27,917 nt of DNA. Origin: Bacteroidota bacterium (GTDB lineage Bacteria; Bacteroidota; Bacteroidia; Flavobacteriales; Weeksellaceae). A model generated the notes under the pieces. It saw nothing but the letters and a program-made list of their open reading frames with translations, was not told where the DNA came from and made no database searches. Of the stretch, positions 15,776 through 22,639 are shown one piece after another; position 1 is the first letter of the stretch, and every line of letters begins with the position of its first letter. Location: positions 1 to 27,917 of the forward strand of contig JAFAFC010000033.1 in assembly GCA_023423715.1 (NCBI GenBank), written 5' to 3'. Position numbers and translations under genes: made by a program.

Positions 15776-15781
15776 AGAAGT

Positions 15782-17857
15782 ATGAAAGCTCAGATTAAAA
15801 ACAAGATTTCTAAAGATATTCTGCTTAAAGCATTTCGTTTGATGATGGAAGCCAAAGCGATGGCCGACACCTACGAAAACAACCGTAAACAATGCCCTTA
15901 TGTACATAGTACGTCACGTGGACACGAAGCCATTCAGCTTGCAACGGCATTTCAGCTAACGACGGAAGATTGGGTTTCGCCCTATTATCGGGACGAAAGT
16001 TTACTTTTAGGAATCGGTTTTGAGCCGTACGAACTGATGCTTCAATTATTAGCGAAGGCCGATGATCCTTTTTCGGCTGGACGTTCGTATTATTCGCATC
16101 CATCGTATTTGGGAGACGACAAACCGAATATGATTCACCAAAGTGCCGCAACAGGAATGCAAACGATTCCAACAACGGGAATTGCACAAGCAATCCGCTA
16201 TATTGAAGATTTTAACCTTCGTCAATTTGATGGAAAACCCATTGCAGTATGTAGTTTAGGTGATAATTCGGTGACGGAAGGCGAAGTGAGTGAGGCTTTT
16301 CAATTTGCTGCTTTGCATCAATTACCGGTTTTATTTTTAGTTCAAGATAACGGTTGGGGAATTTCCGTAACCAAAGAAGAAGCGCGAACCGCCGATGCCT
16401 ACGAATTTGTGGAAGGTTTTATCGGCATGAATCGCATGCGATTGGACGGAACCGATTTCGTAGAATCCTTTTTAGGAATGCAAGAAGCTATAGAATTCGT
16501 TCGTGAACAAAGAAAACCAATGGTTGTTTGTGCGAAAACGGTTCTTATTGGGCATCACACGTCTGGAGTTCGTCGCGAGTTTTATCGTACTGAAGAGGAT
16601 TTGGAAAAACATCGTGCACAAGATCCAGGCGTAATCCTCCGAAAGTATTTATTGAGCGAAGGTTTTTCTGAAGACGAACTCAATTCCATAGAAGAAAAAG
16701 CGTTAGAAAAAGTAACAGCCGAATTCCAAAAAGCATTGAATGCGCCTGAACCTCCATTAACTTCGGCATCAGGACCTGTTTTTGCGGACAATCCAATTAC
16801 AGAAGAGTCCGGAATTCGAGTTCCTGAAGGCAGCAAGGAAAAAATTGTTATGGTTGATGCGGGAATCCACGCGTTACAAGAACTTATGTACAAGCATCCA
16901 GAAGCCGTTTTGTACGGTCAAGATGTTGGCGAACGTATTGGTGGTGTTTTCAGAGAAACAGTGACTTTAGGACAAAAATTTGGTGATAAACGTGTTTTTA
17001 ATACACCAATTCAAGAGGCTTATATTATTGGATCAACGATTGGGATGAGTGCCATGGGTTTGAAACCTATTGTTGAAGTTCAGTTCGCTGATTATATTTA
17101 TCCAGGTTTAAATCAACTTATTACCGAAATATCCAAATCATGCTACCTTTCGCATGGAAAGTTCCCGATTTCCAATATAATTCGAGTTCCGATTGGAGCC
17201 TATGGCGGCGGTGGACCGTATCACAGCGGAAGTGTAGAAAGTATTTTGGCGAATATTAAAGGAATTAAAATCGCTTATCCAAGTAATGCGGCTGATTTCA
17301 AAGGTTTGTTTAAAGCAGCGTATTACGATCCAAATCCATGCATTATGTTGGAGCACAAAGGTTTGTATTGGTCTAAAGTTCCAGGAACGGAAGAGGCAAA
17401 AACAGTGGAACCAGCTGAAGATTATATTTTACCATTCGGAAAAGCAACTTCGGTTGTTGAAGCCGATGAAAACGAAGTTTCGAAAGGAAACTCACTCGTG
17501 ATAATTACGTATGGAATGGGCGTTTACTGGGCAAAAGCAGCTGCTAAAAACCATCCAGGAAAAGTAGAAATTGTGGATATCAGAACCTTGGTTCCGTTGG
17601 ATGAAGCCTATATTTTTGACAAAGTAAAACTGCACAGCAAATGTCTTGTTTTGACGGAAGAACCGATTCAAAATTCATTTGCTGAAGCTTTAGCACATCG
17701 AATCTCGAAAGAATCTTTCCGCTATTTGGATGCGCCTGTTGAAGCGATGGGATCACTGAATGTTCCAGCCATTCCGATTCATTTTAAATTGGAAGAAGAA
17801 GTGCTTCCAACACCCGAAAAAGTAAGTGCAAAAATTCAAGAACTTTTGGATTACTAA
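15782..17857 (+). CDS. 2-oxo acid dehydrogenase E1, fused alpha and beta subunits
   Basis: A thiamine-diphosphate enzyme that decarboxylates a 2-oxo acid and passes the acyl group to the lipoyl group of E2; the branched-chain (2-oxoisovalerate) enzyme is the most likely identity. Of 691 residues, 1-~320 are the alpha half, with the ThDP motif starting CSLGDNSVTEGE (~157) and closing at QDNGWGIS (~190). Residues ~352-691 are the beta half (transketolase-like pyrimidine-binding and C-terminal domains), with GERIGGVFRET, FNTPIQEAYIIG and GAYGGGGPYHSG. A short linker joins the halves that are separate chains in most bacteria; the fused form is common in Bacteroidota. The start is ATG 15782, directly after the promoter box. 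No E2 or E3 gene is adjacent. The substrate is inferred from family resemblance, not from residues. Confidence 0.92.
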   Translation: MKAQIKNKISKDILLKAFRLMMEAKAMADTYENNRKQCPYVHSTSRGHEAIQLATAFQLTTEDWVSPYYRDESLLLGIGFEPYELMLQLLAKADDPFSAGRSYYSHPSYLGDDKPNMIHQSAATGMQTIPTTGIAQAIRYIEDFNLRQFDGKPIAVCSLGDNSVTEGEVSEAFQFAALHQLPVLFLVQDNGWGISVTKEEARTADAYEFVEGFIGMNRMRLDGTDFVESFLGMQEAIEFVREQRKPMVVCAKTVLIGHHTSGVRREFYRTEEDLEKHRAQDPGVILRKYLLSEGFSEDELNSIEEKALEKVTAEFQKALNAPEPPLTSASGPVFADNPITEESGIRVPEGSKEKIVMVDAGIHALQELMYKHPEAVLYGQDVGERIGGVFRETVTLGQKFGDKRVFNTPIQEAYIIGSTIGMSAMGLKPIVEVQFADYIYPGLNQLITEISKSCYLSHGKFPISNIIRVPIGAYGGGGPYHSGSVESILANIKGIKIAYPSNAADFKGLFKAAYYDPNPCIMLEHKGLYWSKVPGTEEAKTVEPAEDYILPFGKATSVVEADENEVSKGNSLVIITYGMGVYWAKAAAKNHPGKVEIVDIRTLVPLDEAYIFDKVKLHSKCLVLTEEPIQNSFAEALAHRISKESFRYLDAPVEAMGSLNVPAIPIHFKLEEEVLPTPEKVSAKIQELLDY

Positions 17858-17861
17858 ATAT

Positions 17862-17890
17862 AAAAAAGACCTTTTTTTAAGGTCTTTTTT
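17862..17890 (+). terminator. Rho-independent terminator after the E1 gene
   Basis: A 12-bp stem AAAAAAGACCTT / AAGGTCTTTTTT around a T5 loop, starting 4 bp after the stop codon region and ending in T7. It is a clear intrinsic terminator and would also work on the other strand. Confidence 0.9.
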
Positions 17891-17924
17891 TGTTAAAAGT
17901 TTTAGGTTTAAAGTTTAATTCATA

Positions 17925-18710
17925 ATCGTCACTTTGAGTAAAAATCTGAAGGATTTTGTATCGAGAAGTTTTTTACATTTTGTTCTCGATTCGATTTTTT
18001 CAAAATCTAATCGAACTGACGACGGCTACATATATCGTGTCATTCCGAATGGAACGAAGTAAAATGAGAAAACCTAACGTAGTGGTTCGACGAAATCAAT
18101 CTCTCTTTTATGTTCTTTTAGCTTGAACTAAAAGAAACAAAAGTTCAAGACTTGGATTTTGAAGCTAAAGTTTCTATCCATTTTCTAAAACTTCTAAAAC
18201 TTGCTTCGCTTCGAACAGTAGAAGTTTTTAACGAAAATTCCAAGAAACTTTTTAACGCTTCAAACTCCTAAGTCGGTTTGAGAGTATCGTTTTAAATTCC
18301 CGGTTGTCATTCCGAATGCAACGAAGTGAAGTTAGAAAACCTAACATAGTGGTTCGACGAAGTCAATCTCTCTTTTATGTTCTTTTAGCTTGAACTAAAA
18401 GAACCAAAAGTTCAAGACTTGGATTTTGAAGCTAAAGTTTCTATCCATTTTCTAAAACTTCTAAAACTTGCTTCGCTTCGAACAGTAGAAGTTTTTAACG
18501 AAAATTCCAAGAAACTTTTTAACGCATTAAACTCCTATGTCGGTTTGAGGGTATTGTTTTAAAGTCCAGATTGTCATTCCGAATGGAATGAAGTGTAATG
18601 AGGAATCTCAATAACAAAAGATTTCTCCTTCGTCGACACGAGAGCTTGCTCGAACTGAACGTAGTTAAATGACAGTTTGCTCAAACCGTACGTAGTTAAA
18701 TGACTAAAAA
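17925..18710 (-). repeat. Inverted copies D and E of the dispersed repeat, in tandem with a 267-bp period
   Basis: The block GTCATTCCGAATG starts at 18039, 18306 and 18573, exactly 267 bp apart, giving two full units and a partial third. Read on the minus strand, the units match copies A-C. The switch hairpins are TTCTTTTAG (18113-18121) / CTAAAAGAA (18128-18136) and GTTCTTTTAG (18379-18388) / CTAAAAGAAC (18395-18404), both with loop CTTGAA; the alternative partners TTCAAG are at 18144-18149 and 18411-18416. A 31-bp direct repeat (CGTAGTTAAATGAC at 18660 and 18691) closes the block. The whole gap 17891-18713, between convergent genes, has no credible ORF. Confidence 0.85.
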
Positions 18711-18713
18711 GCT

Positions 18714-18744
18714 AAAAGTCAACTTTCTAAGAAAGCTGACTTTT
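18714..18744 (-). terminator. Terminator of the SusC-SusD-GDPD-phosphoesterase operon
   Basis: Arms AAAAGTCAACTTTC and GAAAGCTGACTTTT enclose a 3-nt loop. In minus-strand RNA all 14 pairs form, one of them G-U; on the plus strand the same position is an A-C mismatch. A T-rich stretch follows on the minus strand. It lies 25 bp after the phosphoesterase stop. Confidence 0.75.
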
Positions 18745-18768
18745 AAAAAATGAAAAGAAAAAGTATCG

Positions 18769-20355
18769 TTACGGAATCATTTCGGTTTCTTGAACCTCAA
18801 AACTTCCTTTCGCTGCATGTTTGTATCCATATCGATCCGTCACACGAACATCCACTTCATGTGTTCCCAAATCTAAATCTTTAGGAAAAGCAGCCGTCCA
18901 AATATGACGTGAGTTTTCAGGATAATTTGGGCGTCTTCCATCAAATAATTCCGGACTTTGATCCCATTCTATAAGTGTTCCGAAATACGCTGGATCAATC
19001 ACTTCTTGGTATTGCATTTTCTTCCAAGAACCTTGATCAATTCGATATTCTAGAACTGTTTCCGAATCTCCCATAAAGAAATTAGCCACCATTCTTGCCG
19101 ATGTATTTTTCTTGAAAGGAACCGCTTTTGGAAGTTGAAGATTGATTTGAAAATCTTCCGGTTTTCCAGCAGCTTTATATTGAATTTTGTACTGATTACC
19201 ACTAAAATTTACAAAGGAATAGCCTCTATAAGTCCCATCACGCATGGTTGATTGTGGAACTCCGATTTCATCCGCTTTTCCCGAATACCAATCTCCCGAA
19301 GTCGTTCCTGCATTGTATTCATGCAATGGCTGGATACCTTCCCAACCTTCTTGTTTTCCGTAGAAAAGTTGACTTTGCTTATGCGTATGTGCAGACATCA
19401 TCAAAACGTTTTTGAAAGGCTTCAACAAATCAAATAAACGTTGACGATCTTCCATTCTAAAATGATCATCGGCTGCATTTTCTGGTTTTAACTGGATATG
19501 AAACGCCAAAACAACCAATTGATCTGGACTCAACAACTTTAAATCATTTTCAACAAAATCCAATTGCTCTTTTCTAAATCCTCCCCAATACCCTTTTCCA
19601 TCTCTTGGATCGGGATACAAGATATCGTCAAGTACAATGAAATGCACCTTTCCGTAATTAAAAGCATAGTTTGCAGGACCAAAATTCAACTCAAACGTTT
19701 CGTCTGAAAATTGATCTTCTTTGGCATCGTAATTCATGTCATGATTGCCCATCACGTTGTACCAAGGCAATCCCAGTTCTTTTACCGCATTGATGTAATG
19801 CGGTTGCAGCGACAAATCGTCTCCAACCAAATCCCCTAAACTAATCCCGAAAACGGCTTGTTTTTTATTCCTTTTAACCTCATCAATAATTCCTCTTTTG
19901 AAATAATCCATCTCTTTCAAGTTGTACGCTTGGGGATCACCAAAAACCAAAATCTGAAAATCCGATTGCTCATTTTGAGCGGTCAATGGAAAATTAATTT
20001 CCTTCGGCAAAGTGCCTGTTGGAGCAACTCCTTTATATTTGAAATCTGCCGGTGAACCGTTTGGTTTATGCAAATAATAATACGCTGGAAGTTGATTTTC
20101 TTTTATTTTCGTTTGATAACCTGAAGGTTTAATCACAAAAATCGCCTGATCATCGTTTATTGGAAGACTGTATTTTCCATGTGCGTCGGTTTTTACGACT
20201 TCAACGCCGTTTGAAACCCCAACATTGGGAATTCCGCGTTCTTTTTTGTCTTTGATTCCGTTTTTATTAGCATCCTCAAAAACAAATCCTGTTGCTTTTT
20301 GTTGCGCCGAAAGCGTGATGGACACTAGAGATAAGGTAAAAAGATATTTTTTCAT
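18769..20355 (-). CDS. Exported calcineurin-like metallophosphoesterase (MetallophosN/MetallophosC type)
   Basis: A 528-residue exported phosphoesterase with a dinuclear metal site. Residues 1-18 are a signal peptide ending LSAQ. Residues ~20-85 form a beta-sandwich MetallophosN-like domain with a DANKNGIKD loop that resembles a calcium site. The catalytic domain (~130-335) shows D140 (FGDPQ), D175 (LGDLVGDD), N204-H205 (GNHD), H286 and the AHTH pair H323/H325. Residues ~410-525 form a MetallophosC-like beta domain. The gene begins one base after the stop of the glycerophosphodiesterase gene, so the two are translationally linked. A plausible role is to free phosphate from products of GDPD or related organophosphates in the periplasm. 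The exact substrate cannot be read from the sequence. Confidence 0.9.
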   Translation of the reverse strand: MKKYLFTLSLVSITLSAQQKATGFVFEDANKNGIKDKKERGIPNVGVSNGVEVVKTDAHGKYSLPINDDQAIFVIKPSGYQTKIKENQLPAYYYLHKPNGSPADFKYKGVAPTGTLPKEINFPLTAQNEQSDFQILVFGDPQAYNLKEMDYFKRGIIDEVKRNKKQAVFGISLGDLVGDDLSLQPHYINAVKELGLPWYNVMGNHDMNYDAKEDQFSDETFELNFGPANYAFNYGKVHFIVLDDILYPDPRDGKGYWGGFRKEQLDFVENDLKLLSPDQLVVLAFHIQLKPENAADDHFRMEDRQRLFDLLKPFKNVLMMSAHTHKQSQLFYGKQEGWEGIQPLHEYNAGTTSGDWYSGKADEIGVPQSTMRDGTYRGYSFVNFSGNQYKIQYKAAGKPEDFQINLQLPKAVPFKKNTSARMVANFFMGDSETVLEYRIDQGSWKKMQYQEVIDPAYFGTLIEWDQSPELFDGRRPNYPENSRHIWTAAFPKDLDLGTHEVDVRVTDRYGYKHAAKGSFEVQETEMIP

Positions 20356-20356
20356 T

Positions 20357-21106
20357 TTATTTTTTCAGATAATGGTCGGGCGTGTCCGTCGTGACAAAAT
20401 TGACGCCCATTGTTTTTAATTTTTCAAATACTTCGGGACTGTTAACGGTCCATGTGTTGGTAATCACTCCCAATTCTCTTGCTTCGGAAATCCACGTTGG
20501 GTTTTTCTCCAAGAAAACCGAGTAATGGTAATCGATTCCGTCGATTCCTAGGTTCTTAATTTCCTGAGGCGAAAGCTCACCATTTAAATACTGAACTTTA
20601 TAATTAGGCTTTCTCTTTTTGATTTCCTTACAAACATTCAAACTGAACGAAATAAACTCGCTTTGACCTTCCAGATTCTTCTTTTCAATGAGTTCAATGG
20701 TTTTTGCAACGATTTCATTTTCCAACTCGGGTGTTTTCGCTGGTTTAATTTCAACAATCAGCTTTACAGAAGAATCTTTTTTGCCTTGTTTTAGATATTT
20801 TTCAAGCGTAGCAATCTTCTCGCCGTTGCTTAATTTTTGAGATTTCAGTTCTTTAAAAGACGTATCTGCAATCACCACTTTGTTTACATCTTCATCATGA
20901 TTCACCACCAAAACCCCGTCTTTGGTCATTCGAACATCAAATTCGCTTCCGTAAACTTTCAACTTCTGTGCATTTTTCAAGGATTCAATGGAGTTTTGAG
21001 CCGTTTTTGGTTCCGTTTTCCAATAGCCACGATGCGCGATAATTTGAGTTTGTCCAAAACTTGAAATTCCAATTCCTACCAATGCGATACTTACTAATTT
21101 TTTCAT
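20357..21106 (-). CDS. Periplasmic glycerophosphodiester phosphodiesterase
   Basis: A 249-residue enzyme that splits glycerophosphodiesters, from phospholipid breakdown, into glycerol 3-phosphate and an alcohol. Residues 1-~19 are a signal peptide (MKKLVSIALVGIGISSFG). The GDPD fold is marked by H25-R26 in IIAHRGYW, E55 and D57 in GSEFDVRMTKDG, and H70 in VVNHD; the TIM-barrel strands end with VEIKPAK, SFSLNVCKEI and ITNTWTVNSPEVFEKLKTMG. The length is typical of the bacterial GlpQ/UgpQ class. It follows SusD by 51 bp and precedes the metallophosphoesterase by one base, placing it in the same operon. Confidence 0.93.
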   Translation of the reverse strand: MKKLVSIALVGIGISSFGQTQIIAHRGYWKTEPKTAQNSIESLKNAQKLKVYGSEFDVRMTKDGVLVVNHDEDVNKVVIADTSFKELKSQKLSNGEKIATLEKYLKQGKKDSSVKLIVEIKPAKTPELENEIVAKTIELIEKKNLEGQSEFISFSLNVCKEIKKRKPNYKVQYLNGELSPQEIKNLGIDGIDYHYSVFLEKNPTWISEARELGVITNTWTVNSPEVFEKLKTMGVNFVTTDTPDHYLKK

Positions 21107-21157
21107 TTTTCTAAATTTTGGATTAAATATCGGGATTAACTTGAGAAAATCTCGAAT

Positions 21158-22603
21158 TTATTGATTCCACCACGTTAATGTATTGATATCATCCGCTCCC
21201 ATGGCCTGAACGGCCGCGTTATAATTTTCCGTGTTCAAAATTTTAGTTTGTGCTGGATACATCAATCGTTGCGGAAGTTTTCCGTCATTCAATAAACCAC
21301 CATTATTGGGAAGTTTTGGAAAACCGGTTCTACGTTTTTCATACCATTGCTGCTGATCCACAAAATACAAAGTCACATATTTCTGAAGCATAATCTGCTC
21401 AAAAGTACCGTTGTAAGCGACTTTTGGATTGGTGAAATAATCCGCTGGGACTACGCCGCCCCATTCTTCAATACTTGCTTTAATACCGTTTTGATAGTAG
21501 GTTTTGGTATCGCCTGAAATAATTCCTTTGAAGGAAAGTTCCGCCAAAATCATTTGCACTTCTGCATACGGCATCATGATAATTTTCATTGGAGCTTTAG
21601 ATAGGTTTTGATTAAAATTGGAAGGTTGATAATCAAAAACCATATCTTGCTTATATCCTGCTGGAGCCCCTTTGAAGCCTATATTTTTATTGTTCAAATC
21701 TTTAGCTTGAGTTAAAAATGTTGCCATTCTTGGATCTTTATTATCCGCCAAGGTGTTCACGAAAAACTCGCCCGCAGCACGGAATGTTGTAAAATCTTGT
21801 GGTCTGGAAATTGGAGAAACCAACGGCGCTACGCCTGAAAGAGCCATCACGGCGCTTTCCGTGTTATTTTGCATCAATGGATACGTTGCTGGATCTTTGA
21901 TAATCTCCTGGATTCTTTCGTAAATATTAACCTCACCATTCTTCTTCAAAATACGCGTTAACAGACGTAAAGAAAGTGAGTTGGTGAACTTCTTCCACTT
22001 CAGAATTCCGTTTGCATCCGTGTTTGCAGCAAAATACAAATCACCTTCCGTTAATTTTGTTTGCGCATCAAAAAGAGAATTGGCTTTTTTCAAATCGTCT
22101 AATAATTTGATGTAAATCTCTTTTTGCTTGTCAAATTTGGGTTTTGAAATCCCTTCGTCAATTCGTGATGCTTCCGAAAACGGAATATCACCAAAGGTAT
22201 CCGTTAAATTCGCATACGTCCAAGCATTCAGTACAAGTGAGATCGCTTCGTAGTTTTTATCGCCTTGAGCAACCGCTAAGGAATTCATTTCTTGAATTTG
22301 CTTCAGCCATTTATACGAGGTATTCCAATAGCCATTTCCGGTGTTTTCCGTCATGTAATAGCGGCTCAAGGTATTTCCTACATTAGGAAAATCAATCATA
22401 ATTTGCATAATGTCAAACGTGAAATCGTTTGCACGCATATATCCGTTAGAAGCAAGCCCGTATTGAATAGGAATCAACATACTTCCCGCCGTAGGCTCAA
22501 TGATTTTGCTGGTATCGGTATTAATTTCTTCGAAAGTTCGGTCGCACGAAAGCAACAATAACGTTCCTAAAAGCAAGCCGATAAGGTTTTTTATATGTTT
22601 CAT
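21158..22603 (-). CDS. SusD/RagB-family outer-membrane substrate-binding lipoprotein
   Basis: A surface lipoprotein that captures a ligand and closes as a lid over its SusC partner. The start MKHIKNLIGLLLG (ATG 22603) is preferred over 22621 because it gives a normal lipoprotein signal; C20 in LLLLSC is the lipidated cysteine, followed by an acidic residue. The 481-residue mature protein begins FEEINTDTSKI, and the helical repeat region includes NAWTYANLTDTFGDIPFSEA (~115-135), typical of the SusD-like_2 branch, whose ligands are mostly not defined. The C-terminus has the common EKRRTGFPKLP and WWNQ elements. It lies 36 bp after susC. The ligand is unknown; the operon partners suggest a phosphorylated compound. 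Confidence 0.93.
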   Translation of the reverse strand: MKHIKNLIGLLLGTLLLLSCDRTFEEINTDTSKIIEPTAGSMLIPIQYGLASNGYMRANDFTFDIMQIMIDFPNVGNTLSRYYMTENTGNGYWNTSYKWLKQIQEMNSLAVAQGDKNYEAISLVLNAWTYANLTDTFGDIPFSEASRIDEGISKPKFDKQKEIYIKLLDDLKKANSLFDAQTKLTEGDLYFAANTDANGILKWKKFTNSLSLRLLTRILKKNGEVNIYERIQEIIKDPATYPLMQNNTESAVMALSGVAPLVSPISRPQDFTTFRAAGEFFVNTLADNKDPRMATFLTQAKDLNNKNIGFKGAPAGYKQDMVFDYQPSNFNQNLSKAPMKIIMMPYAEVQMILAELSFKGIISGDTKTYYQNGIKASIEEWGGVVPADYFTNPKVAYNGTFEQIMLQKYVTLYFVDQQQWYEKRRTGFPKLPNNGGLLNDGKLPQRLMYPAQTKILNTENYNAAVQAMGADDINTLTWWNQ

Positions 22604-22639
22604 AAGGTTTGTTTTGATCATCCTTTTTTACAAGGTTTT

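Noticed and set aside
15773..15781. TTG start three codons upstream for the E1 protein
   Set aside because: The TTG is the last part of the -7 promoter box, so it is very unlikely to be in the transcript; the ATG at 15782 is used instead.
17925..18710. CRISPR array
   Set aside because: The repeat unit is 267 bp and continuous, with no short repeat-spacer pattern and no cas gene nearby.
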